From Seminavis robusta (lineage: Eukaryota > Bacillariophyta > Bacillariophyceae > Naviculales > Naviculaceae), in NCBI GenBank assembly GCA_903772945.1, contig CAICTM010000209.1, positions 1 to 64,000 on the forward strand: DNA of 64,000 nucleotides, in the 5' to 3' direction. A model generated the notes under the pieces. The model did no database searches and was not told the origin of the DNA. It saw nothing but the letters and a program-made list of their open reading frames with translations. The translations under genes and the position numbers were made by a program. Shown here piece by piece: positions 1 through 10,383 of this stretch. Each line of letters begins with the position of its first letter. Within the stretch, counting starts at the first letter, position 1.

Positions 1-199
1 AGCAGCGGACATAGGTAATCCTATGCGGAAAGAAGCAAGGTTGCCACAGCCAGTTGATTGGGGTGATGCTGGTAGCAGCGGGTGGTGGAGGAGTGTTGCC
101 ACCAGAAGAGGGTAGCCTTGTAAGGAAACTTGCGGAACCCACGATGTTCACTGGTGAAATGAGCACTATGGTGCCTTTGGAAACCTTCACACAGTTGCG

Positions 200-1620
200 A
201 AGTATTTAGCAACCACCTTCCCACAACAGAAATGGTGTTTGTGTGGGCATCATCGGGATGTTCTCCCTTGGAGTGCAGGGAAGCAAGCTTGTCTTTGATA
301 AGAGTTGTGAGTTGGAGTTGGTTTTAGCACTCAACCGTTGTCCTTGGCAGCACCACGCTTGGAATGCTGGATCGTTTCTATGATGATCAGTAGCTCCACA
401 ATCAAAGCAGGCGCCTCCACGAGGGACGGGTACCGCCACTGTCTGATCCACTGTTTCGATTCGCTGAAGTGAGCTCCACACTTTTGCCTCAACTGCTTTA
501 GTCAATTGCTGCCATGGAAGGCTTTGGCCTGGGATCCTTGGATCCAAGATGTTGGCAGGCTCATAAGTTTTTGGTTAATGAGGAGGAACCCGTATAGAGG
601 TCATCCAGGTCATTCAAAGTGTCGAGTGCTTCCAATTGTTTGTTCCCATAGTTGCTATCAAATCCGTGATGTCACTCTTGACAACAAGCTCATGACTTTG
701 CGATCGAAAAGTATGGACAACCACAGCCAGGAGACCCCTCAAGGATGATGCTGGTTAGTTCAGGCATGGATCACTGGACATAAGTTCAATCGAATCTCTT
801 TGATGATCTTGCTTGCATCGACAACATACAATGAACATTCTCCCCAGGGAACTTGGGTGATGTCCAAGTAAGTAGCTTTGGCTTTTAGGGTTTAATCTTG
901 CTGAGAGAAGTACTGTATATTTTCTGCATGAGAGCCAAGAGAAGTTGGGGCCCATTGTGTTTGGCTCGAGGAACATTATGATTTCAATTCTTCCTGAGAG
1001 TGACATACACTGACAGAGAGTTCAAAAGACAGCCTTTCCCGACCAGGCATGGCGTTAAGGTTGGTTAGATATACTTGGCCAAACGGATGTTTCTGCAGAT
1101 CCCACTTTGGCATCAATGAGTCTGACCCATTGACTGTGAGGTCCTGATGCATTTTTCCATCATAGACTCTGAGACCTGTCCAGGAGCAGTGAACATGTTG
1201 ATTTTTTTATAGTGTTAGTATTAAGCGTCTCCAACAACAAGCTGGGAAGACCCCTTCCATTACACTGCTCAGTCATCATACTCACAAAGGCGATAAGAGA
1301 CGTAGACACATGAGACCCAGAAGCATTGGACTCAGTCGAGTGGGAAATAGTAGACTGGTGGACCTTCAGTCCTTTCTTGCTTGCAATTCAGATAGGCTGG
1401 AGTGTGGTGTGATGTTTCAGTGGTCGTCACCATGGAAACCCCTGAGGCATAGGGTGCTTTGAGGTTCCTTTCCCAGTCCATATAGCCAGATCCTGTCCGG
1501 GCTCCAGTTGTGGTTGATACCTCCAAGCGAGGGGCTTCTGTAAGCTTGGTCTTCTCTTTGGTTTTCCCAATGTGCTGGAGGAGCTCCTGGATTGAACTGC
1601 GTCAATGGTGCTGCAGTCAT
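200..1620 (-). mobile_element. Possible retroelement gag-like fossil fragment
   Basis: On the minus strand an open stretch at 206-547 holds a zinc-knuckle-like segment (CFDCGATDHH...), the kind of motif found near the end of Gag in Ty1/copia-like elements. Further upstream on the same strand (about 1332-1620) are Pro/Gln-rich open pieces that could belong to the same gag region. The copy is broken, with several interruptions. No polymerase or integrase part and no terminal repeats were seen, so family and age are uncertain; the decay suggests an old insertion. It could also be chance similarity. Confidence 0.25.
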
Positions 1621-1947
1621 GGTTGGAGGATCAGATGTGGGATGATTGGATCAGATTCAAAGAAGGCTTGTCTTGATGCCTTGTGGACTGAACAGAAGAT
1701 GTGGTGCTGGTGCCGCTGTTGTTGAAGATGAAGATGCTGAGGCAGGAGGAAGCGTCGTCAAGGTCCTCAATATAGATGATGGAATTGGAGGCAGTGAAAT
1801 CAACAAGGTCAACAGTGCGGCAATGGCAACAAGAGCAATGGCAACAAGAGGAGGCAGGCGCGTGGATATCCAGTCAATCGAGTCAATCGAAGATGGAATT
1901 TATGAGCTTTCCAACACTTCGAGTTGCTTGAATCGCTCGTTTCAATA

Positions 1948-2004
1948 GCAATCAATCGCTCCGTACCTCTCGGATTTGACCTCTCGTAAGGAGCGATTGA
2001 TTGC
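1948..2004. repeat. Perfect 15-bp inverted repeat
   Basis: GCAATCAATCGCTCC at 1948-1962 is the exact reverse complement of 1990-2004, separated by 27 bases, so the strand can fold into a strong hairpin. No gene is assigned next to it. The surrounding 500 bp is enriched in CGATCGATT-like words. Confidence 0.75.
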
Positions 2005-2449
2005 TCGTTCAAACGACAAACTGCAAGCCAAACCAAACGACCAATGCCGTCCTGGGTAAGCAGAGACCAACTGCGATTGATCAACAACAACACGAGCGAT
2101 CGCGATGGATCTTCGTTCCGTGTGGGTCTCCGTGTTGTTGTTGTTTGAGTTAATGAAAAAGTGAGGAGTTTTCTTCGAAGATATAAGGCAAGCATGACTC
2201 AGCCAATTCGAATCGATAATAAAGACCCTCGAAGCATGATTCAAGGCATGACACACAAGCCGAGCCTTCCATATGCAGTCGGAGCTCATTTTTCGATGAA
2301 TTCTGTTAACTTGACGGCCGATCGATCGATCCATGCTCAAGCTGAGCATGTCCAAGCTTCGCCGGTGATAGAGATAACAGTAGTATCAGTACAGTAACAG
2401 TAGTAACAGTAGTGGCTCCTGCAGCGATCGATTGATCGTATTGGATAAT

Positions 2450-2606
2450 AGGATCCTCATGAGATTACGATCGTCAATAGGATTAAGAACAAGGGGACTG
2501 CTTTTGAGCAAAATCCAAGATATAGGATGATCCTCACTGAGATTACGATCGTCAAATAGGAGTAAGAACAAGGGGATTGCTTTCGAGCGAATCCAAGGGA
2601 AGTGAG
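2450..2606. repeat. 78-bp tandem duplication (two copies)
   Basis: Two adjacent diverged copies share the words GAGATTACGATCGTCAA (2461 and 2539), AAGAACAAGGGGA and a final AATCCAAG. The period is 78 bp. No coding role is visible. Confidence 0.75.
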
Positions 2607-3472
2607 TTGCAATAAAGGAGAAGGACTATCGATAAGAATGCAAGAGGAAACTCATCAGGAGCAATCTGCATCAAGGAGTAGCACATTCCATTGACAACCA
2701 TAGGGGATAGACATATAAAAAATAGAATGAGTAACATCTCATAACCTCGCATGCTACCATGCGACAATACCATTGTGCATTGATTAATCTAACGATCTAA
2801 GAGATGTAAAGTTTGTATTTCCAAATAAGTGAGCAGTTATTGATTATTTTCTAGAATAAGCCTGCTAATTGTAAAGCTGTAAAGCTGAATTGTAAGCTGT
2901 ATCCCGTCGCAACCAATGGCACCACATACATGAGCCACCCCGACCGTACGGTACCGTGTTAGAAAGAGCCAAGCCCGTCCTTGCTTGCCGGTATGATCCT
3001 GTAGTTTTACTCCCGAGGAAGTGGAGTACACCGCTACATGCCAGTTATTTTTATTATAGCCGCACGACCCGTGCCTTGAAGCCATTGGATAAATGTGGTT
3101 TTGATAGTATGTAGTATGCTTCAAGATTGTTTTTGTGATTTGCTTGGCTCTTCAGAACTGGGCAGTGGCGTGTTCAAGGTGGATTTCATCCAAGACTGGA
3201 GTGGCCTGCATTGTTGGTTCAAGCCGAACCGTTTCCAGAGATTTATGGATTAGTGTCATGTGCTTCTCTTCTTATTTAATAGATCGTCCTCACCAGAACA
3301 CTTTTCAAAGTGTACCGGTTGCAATCAGACGTGGATTTTGGGAACCCTCACCAAGCACTCGGATCTTTGGTGAGATCGTGTCAATATGTACTGTAATGAA
3401 TGAACCGGTGCACTTTTTTGAACTTCTAAAACAAAGCAACCATTTTATTTTGTCTCTGGCTATCACAGCAGC

Positions 3473-6400
3473 ATGTCTGGTGTCCCCAATCCTTACGGCG
3501 GTCGTCGACAAGACGTTGATGATGATGATGTAGGTGCTGACCGAAGTCACACATTAAGCTTGGCGAGTTCTCAATTCGATTCACCGACTGTAGTGCACAG
3601 CAATTATTCTCCACGCGACAGTTATGGGTTGCCTGGTCCATCGTTGGAATCGGGTAGCAGCACCACTGGCAATTGGCTGCGCATGGACGATGGCCTATTG
3701 GACGATTCCTCTCGCGATTTACCGTCTTATCAGGAACTTTGTAGTGTGGAGCAAAAGCCACCTCCACCTCCACGAGGCCAAGAACCCCCCGCCAGTAAAA
3801 ACGACGAAGCCACGAGCGTCTTGTCGACGGACCACCACGACTACACTCCCAGCTTTTATAGTACGGGATCGTCGGGTCGATACGAACCTCCGGCTACCAA
3901 GGAAGAATCGGGCAGTGTCTTGTCGACGGATTTGAATTTTGGTTTTAATAATAACAACAACCACCATAACAACAACAATTATGGAATCAGTGGTGGCACC
4001 AATAGCAACAATAGCAGTGTCGTGGCCACATCCAACAGTGTCACCATGAGCGGTGACAGTGGCATTCGAGGCAGTCAAATTGCCGCCAATAATTCGGGAT
4101 CTGGAATTGGTTCTACCCATACCTCAGCAGGAGAAAGCAGCACGCTGAGCAGCAGTCAATTATCGGCACCGCAACCCAACGACGACAAATCCATTTTCGT
4201 GCCTCCCATGGGATCCAGTATTCTTCCTACTTATCAGCATCATCATCAAAAGAGCCATAACTACAGTAATACGGAAGGCACCACCATTGTTCGCAACAAC
4301 AAGACGGTGCCACCGATTGCCGAAGAAGATTATCCAAATAATCATTACGACAGGAGTGTCGCTGCCCGGCCCGTCGAATCCATGATCGAAAAAGACGTCG
4401 CGAACGAAATGGATGAAGGACAACAACGAAAAATGGCAACCATGATTCGAATCATGTACGTGGCCGTGGCGTTGGTCGTCATTATTGGGATCATTGTGGT
4501 CGTCGTTGTGGTCACCACTGGCGGCAACGACAGCAGCAACGCCACTACTGAAGCCATGGCAAATGGCGAACCCCTATCGGCGGCGACTGCCGTGACAATG
4601 GTGCCGACCGCAGCGACAACGGCACCGACTGGCTTGGACGATAGTATTGGGGATTTGGATGAAGGTGTTTTATCCCCGACGACGTTGGCTCCGATTGTAC
4701 CATCCGAAAACGAGACACCGACAACCACGAGCCCAACGGCAGGAATAATGGCCACTCCTGTGCCGACCCCAATGCCTACGGAAAAACCAACAATTCTCGT
4801 TACCACCACGACTCCAACCGTTGCCACCACGACACCAACCATTGCCACGGAAATACCTACATTGAGTGTCACATCCAACAGCCCAAGTTTCGCAACGTTC
4901 GCCGATGGGGTGGACTTTACAGCACCAAACGACGGAGATCCCATTACGATTCCGAACCCAGATGAAAATGCCTTCGAGGAAGTGGTAACGACCAATACAC
5001 CTGCGACGACAAACACACCAACAAGCGTCCTGACAACAATCACACAAGCACCGACAGGAGCCCCATCGACCAACCCGTTCGTTCCCGTCCCCACTATTAA
5101 TCCGGTCACAGACCTGCCTGCAATCTTCACCCAACCGCCAGTCATTGATCCTTCTTTGGATACATCCCTACCTCTTCCCTTTCCCTCTACGACGGGTCCT
5201 TCGCCGGCTGGTTCAGAGCTGGATATAATAGCGCCTCATGTCGATCCGAACGTGCATCTATCGCCTGTAACGCTACAACCAACACCACAACCCACACCAG
5301 CATTGACAACAACAACAATGGAATCTGGTGGTATGAGTGCCACACCGTATCCCACAACACCAGCAGCACTAGTAACCCCATCACCCTCATTGGTTGGGAT
5401 CCTCCCAGACTACACCCTCAAATCGCTAGACGAACCAAATTCACCCCAGTCGTTGGCTTTGCTTTGGGTGCAAGGTCTCCCAGAATACGAGAATTTTAGT
5501 GATGCCAGAAGGCTGCAGCTATTTGCTCTGACCACTTTTTACATTTCCTTTCAAGGTGAGGAATGGACCTCAGAATTCGATTGGAATCTGGAAGCCGTCG
5601 GTGATGGAGAGTGTTTTTGGTCGGAACATGTGGCTTGCAATGCGAGTGGTTTCTACACGGTTCTCGAGTTGGATGACCAGAATCTTCCAGAGGCGACAAT
5701 GCCTCCGGAGATTGCCTTGTTGGAGGCACTAGAACGATTGGTGATTAAAAACTCTGAATTGACCGAATCTTTCGACGGTATCATACCCTGGGAGCTCGCA
5801 ACGAAATCACCTGTTACGTTAAGGGAAATCAATATTGGCAACAGTCGGATCACTGGCTTTGTCCCGAACTACATTGACATGTTCAGTGATACACTGGAAG
5901 TGATCCTTGCATCGAGTAATCTGCTTGTTGGCGATTTGCCTTGGCCCCAGATCTCAGCTCTATCACACCTGAAGACGCTCGCCTTGCGGAAGAATAACAT
6001 TGGAGGCACCCTCAGCAGCCTGATTGGCAGATTGGCAACAAATCTGGACAACATCAATCTGGGTGAAAATCAATTGCAGGGATCCATACCAAGTGAGATT
6101 GGCAATCTGCGCTTGAATCGTCTATTTCTGGACCACAACAATCTTCAGGGGACCATTCCCACAGAGATCGGGAGACTGGCCACAATTCGACCTCAGGAAT
6201 ACCCCAATACTATTGCTCTAGGGGCAAATGCACTACTTGGTGCGATTCCTTCTGAGATTGGGATGGTTTCTCGTTTGCAAATTTTGGATTTGAACAACAA
6301 TACTCTAATGGGTGGGCCTCTACCTTCAGAGGTTGGAGCATTGGGATGGCTACAGGAGCTTCATTTGCAGAACATTGGGCTTACTGGCACTATCCCAACT

Positions 6401-6649
6401 GACTTTGGAGCGCTGGTGAATCTAGAAGAGCTCGATTTGTCCGGCAATCCTGGGTTGATAGGTGTTGTTCCGGTGCAGCTAGCGGCCTTGATTTCACTTC
6501 GCAGTCTGTACCTGAACGGGACCAGCATAGAGGAAGTACCTAGCTGGGTCTGCAACGGCCTGCAGACCTTGGATTCCTTGTTTGTGACATGTGCAACGAC
6601 TCTCTGTGGGAACACTTGTTATACATGTCAATGTATAGAACACTTGTGA
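3473..6649 (+). CDS. Single-pass membrane LRR protein 1
   Basis: This 1058-residue protein has the architecture of diatom LRR receptor-like proteins. Residues 1-320 are a hydrophilic Asn/Ser-rich tail with two copies of SVLSTD. A hydrophobic helix lies near 325-350 (basic then IMYVAVALVVIIG). A long Thr/Pro stalk follows (about 355-640). The capping segment WVQGLPEY...LQLFALTTFY...W...ECFW precedes plant-type LRRs (LxGxIPSEIGxL) from about 735 to the Cys-rich end. The expected topology is cytoplasmic N-terminus and external LRRs. No kinase domain is present. A surface recognition or adhesion role is inference from LRR biology. The start was chosen because it opens the frame and gives a plausible soluble tail. 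The stop lies inside a 28-bp tandem duplication. Confidence 0.85.
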   Translation: MSGVPNPYGGRRQDVDDDDVGADRSHTLSLASSQFDSPTVVHSNYSPRDSYGLPGPSLESGSSTTGNWLRMDDGLLDDSSRDLPSYQELCSVEQKPPPPPRGQEPPASKNDEATSVLSTDHHDYTPSFYSTGSSGRYEPPATKEESGSVLSTDLNFGFNNNNNHHNNNNYGISGGTNSNNSSVVATSNSVTMSGDSGIRGSQIAANNSGSGIGSTHTSAGESSTLSSSQLSAPQPNDDKSIFVPPMGSSILPTYQHHHQKSHNYSNTEGTTIVRNNKTVPPIAEEDYPNNHYDRSVAARPVESMIEKDVANEMDEGQQRKMATMIRIMYVAVALVVIIGIIVVVVVVTTGGNDSSNATTEAMANGEPLSAATAVTMVPTAATTAPTGLDDSIGDLDEGVLSPTTLAPIVPSENETPTTTSPTAGIMATPVPTPMPTEKPTILVTTTTPTVATTTPTIATEIPTLSVTSNSPSFATFADGVDFTAPNDGDPITIPNPDENAFEEVVTTNTPATTNTPTSVLTTITQAPTGAPSTNPFVPVPTINPVTDLPAIFTQPPVIDPSLDTSLPLPFPSTTGPSPAGSELDIIAPHVDPNVHLSPVTLQPTPQPTPALTTTTMESGGMSATPYPTTPAALVTPSPSLVGILPDYTLKSLDEPNSPQSLALLWVQGLPEYENFSDARRLQLFALTTFYISFQGEEWTSEFDWNLEAVGDGECFWSEHVACNASGFYTVLELDDQNLPEATMPPEIALLEALERLVIKNSELTESFDGIIPWELATKSPVTLREINIGNSRITGFVPNYIDMFSDTLEVILASSNLLVGDLPWPQISALSHLKTLALRKNNIGGTLSSLIGRLATNLDNINLGENQLQGSIPSEIGNLRLNRLFLDHNNLQGTIPTEIGRLATIRPQEYPNTIALGANALLGAIPSEIGMVSRLQILDLNNNTLMGGPLPSEVGALGWLQELHLQNIGLTGTIPTDFGALVNLEELDLSGNPGLIGVVPVQLAALISLRSLYLNGTSIEEVPSWVCNGLQTLDSLFVTCATTLCGNTCYTCQCIEHL

Positions 6650-6666
6650 TGCATGTCAATGTATGG
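6611..6666. repeat. 28-bp tandem duplication across the LRR1 stop
   Basis: Two adjacent near-identical 28-bp units (6611-6638 and 6639-6666) share AACACTTGT.AT.CATGTC. The second unit is read in a shifted frame because 28 is not a multiple of three. It supplies the last codons and the TGA of the LRR gene. Confidence 0.8.
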
Positions 6667-6918
6667 ATTAGGCTCTGGTGTCATGATAAAATGGCATCCA
6701 ATAATGTAAAACTATTAGCGTTTCTATTCTTGGAAGATCGAGTTCGAATCAAATCAAGCCTGCCTTTGGTTTCCTGGCTGTCTACGAAGCCGTTAGGATC
6801 TGCCCGTGATGTTGCGTTATGCCTCCTCAAAGCTCACTTCAATCTGCGTCATTTCGTATCCCTCCGCCGTGAAGTCGGCATCGACAAACATCGGCGAGGC
6901 CAAAATGTTCCCTCCGTT

Positions 6919-7311
6919 TTACCAGGGTGGGATGTCACAACACATTTCTCCGCAATTCCAGCCAGTGCCAGCAGCCATCCGGCCGAGGGGCCGTGTTGGC
7001 GGGAAATTCTTCATCACTGCTCGATCGACGGCTCCGTCAGCGGCATCAAAGGCAGAATTCAATGGTCCTGCATTGCCGTCTGCCGTCTTAAGCTGGTTCA
7101 CCACGGTCGTAAAGATCAAAGGTCCGTGGATTCCAATCCACACCGGTGTGTTACACGTTTCAAGGTCTGGAGCCAGGTTGGTTACAGTAATTGTTCCCTT
7201 GTAGGAGAGACTGTTCTTGGCGTTTCCATTGGCATTACCCATTCCCTGGAAACAGACTGGAGCAGCCATTGCAAGAGATGCAAGCGCGGTGAAAGCGTTG
7301 TTGAATTTCAT
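6919..7311 (-). CDS. Secreted spondin-N-like protein, possibly truncated
   Basis: The 130-residue product begins with a likely signal peptide (MKFNNAFTALASLAMAAPVC). It continues with ITVTNLAPDLETCNTPVWIG, then IH and DGNAGPLNSAF, which resembles the start of spondin_N-type beta-sandwich domains (VTNLTP..PVWVGIHDG..AEDGNTGPL). Such domains are secreted and bind matrix or cell surfaces. It is short for the family. After the TAA at 6919-6921 the same frame stays open for about 33 more codons to a second stop at 6817-6819, with coding-like composition (FVDADFTAEGYEMTQIEVSF). A nonsense change, a missed intron or a real short form are all possible. Convergent with LRR1. Confidence 0.5.
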   Translation of the reverse strand: MKFNNAFTALASLAMAAPVCFQGMGNANGNAKNSLSYKGTITVTNLAPDLETCNTPVWIGIHGPLIFTTVVNQLKTADGNAGPLNSAFDAADGAVDRAVMKNFPPTRPLGRMAAGTGWNCGEMCCDIPPW

Positions 7312-9240
7312 GCTGACGAGGGATGAGGTCTGAAGTCATTTCTAGGGTTGCTGGAAGAGCGCAGTTGTTTTTATTTGAGGAAGGGAATTCTCATTTGGTT
7401 TTTCTTCACCGGTAGCTTATGGTTGGTGGTGGCTACGTGGTCGAGCGTGTGAAGCAAACAATCGAACATGAACATCTCAGGCAGATGGGCTTCGAATCAA
7501 TATAAAACGCAAGGTTGGGTGTCATTCATCTTACAAAGATGCTACTTGCGCACATGCGATTTCGGAACAATGCATCGGAGGCAGCGTCGATGAAACCAAC
7601 CAGTGGCTTGCAAGAGTCGATTGCAGCCTTCAAGCGGAGAGGTTCACACGGCGATCTTTGGATCTTCGACATTGAGTTTTGTTGCTCGAGGAAAGTTGGG
7701 GTTTGGCACTCCGTCCCGTATTTTCCCAACGGTACGATGGATCTTTATCACCAATCACCAATCACGAGGAGACTATGGCTGTATGGCACTATCTATTCAA
7801 GATTGTTGGTTACTAGTTAGAATTCAATCGAGCTAGCTAGCACCAAGTGTTGCAATCGGATCAATAAGAAGGAGCAATCAAGAGTGCCATGTGAGGGTTT
7901 TACAACAGCTTCCACCGCTGGAGCTCCTGAATCTCCAGCAGTGTGTAGTATCCACTTATCCTTGGAGCTCGGGCAACCTCATTTGCCTCCACGGTCAGAC
8001 CACACGTCAAACTTGGTGAGCTGACCGTGGAAACTCGAATGATGAATGATCAATCGAATCGAATGATTGATAGAATCGAATGATTCAATCCAATGCATGC
8101 TGAAGAAAATAATGATGATGTTTTCACCGTCGCTGCCTGGCAAGCTAGTAGGTGGATCCCAATCGCACATTCTTTTCCACTATTAATATCTCATTTGCTA
8201 CCTTCTCGCCTTCTCGTTTGCAATTGCGGTCTCTTACTTTTTGCTGGTCATGGTCCAACTCAAGAAGACCTTAAAAAGGCTATGGCACTCTTTAGGAGGC
8301 GTGCTTCGCTCATGGTGGCCATGAATATGGTGCCCTCCCCTTGTAGAGCTTATAGAAAAATTTGCTGTGGGCTGCGTTCGTGAGGAAGTGACGTCCAGCA
8401 GGAGCGAGAGAGTATGTGTTCTGCTGTCCGACAGCAGGGCAGTGTAGCAACTATCGGCTCGGAATGCCCCCGGCCTGACTGAGTCACTCCTCTGGGATCG
8501 TCGGTGTGGCGGTGTAAGGTGCAAGGGCTGCCAGTGCGGGTACACCACCAACATAGGATTCTTCGCCACTTACTTGCTTTCTCCGGTGATTCTGGGGTTC
8601 CCAAACATCTTGATTTCCAATTTCCAGAACGCAATTTGGTGGTCTTGGGTCTTGGGGATCTTGGGACCCACCAACCACAGCGTACGGTACACTTTGCGAA
8701 TTCACCTTTGATGAGCTCAGTCCCATCGGCCATTAAGCAAAGGTCTACTAGTACCGCTACCGTAGACCGTACCGGTAGATGCTGAGAGTACTCGGAGTAC
8801 ATGAGTGAGTAGCTCTTGAGCGTAACATGTTACTTCGTTTGCAGGACTTCTTAAAAATTGCAATGTGCCGTTCCATCATTTTTACGTTGGTGAGAAAGAG
8901 AGTGGTCGTCTGAGGCCGCCATTAATTAAATAACCAGTCCCCTGTTTCAATTTCCAGCAAAAACTCACCACTCAAACCAGCATGCATGAATGGTAACATT
9001 TATTTTATGAGCCTTGCGACCACTCCAGTAGCACTGTACCACTGTCGGTTTCAGTGGAGAATCGCTGTTGGTTTTAGGTCGCTTTTTGAGTTTGTCTTTG
9101 CCTTCCTTTCTGCTTCCTAATTCAAATGAATCTTCAATCTATTAGTTCCTTTTGCGATGGCTCACAATTGAGCAACAGAGCAAAGAGACTGAGACTCTGT
9201 GCTGCGCTCGTCCACGGAACACATTATGTTCCTCACTGCA
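7312..9240. other. Intergenic, no gene recognised
   Basis: About 1.9 kb without a supported gene. It holds a GAATGATT/AATCGAAT simple-sequence patch near 8035-8095 and a few ACCGGTA words near 8740-8780. The last 60-100 bp before 9241 resemble the DNA upstream of the paralogous gene at 12623, including CACTGCA directly before the start. Confidence 0.6.
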
Positions 9241-10383
9241 ATGAATCCTCCAATCCAGAGATCGAATGGCATTCCAATTGATGGTATGGGCATCATCTCG
9301 AGACCAGCCACACGGAGAATTCGTCAAATATCCTTGTGTTCTAAGAATAACGACGACAAAGTTACATGTATGGTGTATGGAAGTCCAGTCTATGTGGGTC
9401 CTGATCCTGTCCTGAAGAAGTCCAAAAATGATCTGCGCAGAAGACCCATGAAGAAGAAGGAAGCGAAGGTACTCCCTAAGCGTGCTTCCAAGACCTGCTT
9501 GCAACCTTGGACTAGAAAAAGCAGCCGCACCAAGATGAATATCTCTTCCAGGAACAGGAGAGGCAGTCTCACGAAGATCTCGGATACCCCCAAAGTCCCT
9601 TGCCGCAAACCAAGTAACCATTTCTTGAGGGAAGGCTTCGAGGCACATGGTGACTTGAATCCAGGTAGATCATACAACATCACAACACGGTCCCGGTCTC
9701 GACTAATAATGGCTAGCAACGTGATGGATTCTCATCCAAGGGCACCCAGCCGCAAGGAAAGCATTCCCTCAAATCTCCAAACGACAGCATCAGATGAGGC
9801 ACCTGGTATTCCTCAACGCAAGGCAAGCAATCCTTTCTTGCAAGGAGGTTTAGTGTCCCATCACGGTCCAATGACAAGATCACGGTCCAAGCTTCAGTTT
9901 CGTCATTCGCTGAGATCGCCCAAAGCTCCAACCCCAAAGGATAGTATTCCAGAGTTCCAAATGGCAGAGGCGCCATCTCTACCCCAACACAAGGGAGTTG
10001 CTCATGGTGGTACCATGACAAGATCACGGTCCAAGCTTCAAATTAGGCACTCTCTGGGGTTAAACAATGTTCCGATTCCAAATGAGAGCATTCCAGAATT
10101 CCAACTGACACAGGCACCTTGGATGCCGCACCCATGCAAGGCAAGCAATCCCTTTTTGCGAGGCGGATTGGTCATCGAGCGAAGCGTACCTTGCCCTGCA
10201 ACTCAGGGTCTGCAGAAATACCTTCAAGCAGCTCCACAAGCACGAAACAGCAACAAGAACAAGATTCAGCCCAGCCTAGGAGTATGCAAGACAGTAAGCG
10301 TACGAGATCTTGAATTTGACAAATTGAGTTTGAACCCTTCTGTCTCTATTTCCCAGGTGAACAGGGGCCCTGCTTCGGCTTGA
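9241..10383 (+). CDS. Disordered repeat protein, tandem paralogue A
   Basis: Family not recognised. The product (380 aa from this start) is basic and low in hydrophobic residues. It shares blocks with the gene at 12623: SRPATRRIR.ISLC near the start, YGSPVYVG.DPV.KKS, a Lys-rich patch, VPCRKPSNP and a C-terminal KIQPSLG...TVS.RDLE.DKLSL. The middle holds about three diverged units of roughly 45-50 residues following MTRSRSKLQ..HSL / SIPEFQM..AP / KASNPFL.GGL. The RKxS sites resemble basophilic kinase targets. The frame opens 14 codons earlier, but this Met aligns with the paralogue start and the same CACTGCA context. Its C-terminus runs about 16 residues longer than the paralogue's. Function unknown. 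Confidence 0.75.
   Translation: MNPPIQRSNGIPIDGMGIISRPATRRIRQISLCSKNNDDKVTCMVYGSPVYVGPDPVLKKSKNDLRRRPMKKKEAKVLPKRASKTCLQPWTRKSSRTKMNISSRNRRGSLTKISDTPKVPCRKPSNHFLREGFEAHGDLNPGRSYNITTRSRSRLIMASNVMDSHPRAPSRKESIPSNLQTTASDEAPGIPQRKASNPFLQGGLVSHHGPMTRSRSKLQFRHSLRSPKAPTPKDSIPEFQMAEAPSLPQHKGVAHGGTMTRSRSKLQIRHSLGLNNVPIPNESIPEFQLTQAPWMPHPCKASNPFLRGGLVIERSVPCPATQGLQKYLQAAPQARNSNKNKIQPSLGVCKTVSVRDLEFDKLSLNPSVSISQVNRGPASA

Larger units (their letters stand above)
1..3472. other. Gene-poor left flank
   Basis: No convincing host gene is visible here. Short open frames exist on both strands but none has a recognisable domain or clear coding character. The stretch contains a faint retroelement-like fossil on the minus strand, a GATCGATT-rich zone around 1930-2440 with an inverted repeat, a 78-bp tandem duplication, and AT-richer DNA from about 2600 that leads to the first LRR gene. 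Confidence 0.6.

Noticed and set aside
4345-5145. 266-codon minus-strand frame opposite the LRR1 stalk
   Set aside because: Mirror image of the Thr/Pro-rich coding strand (ACN/CCN repeats give Val/Gly on the other strand).
6740-6760. GTTCGAATC, a tRNA B-box-like word
   Set aside because: No matching A box at the right distance and no cloverleaf could be drawn.
8234-8802. Overlapping frames on both strands (111, 150, 93 codons)
   Set aside because: Mutually conflicting, no domain, no codon-usage advantage apparent to either strand.
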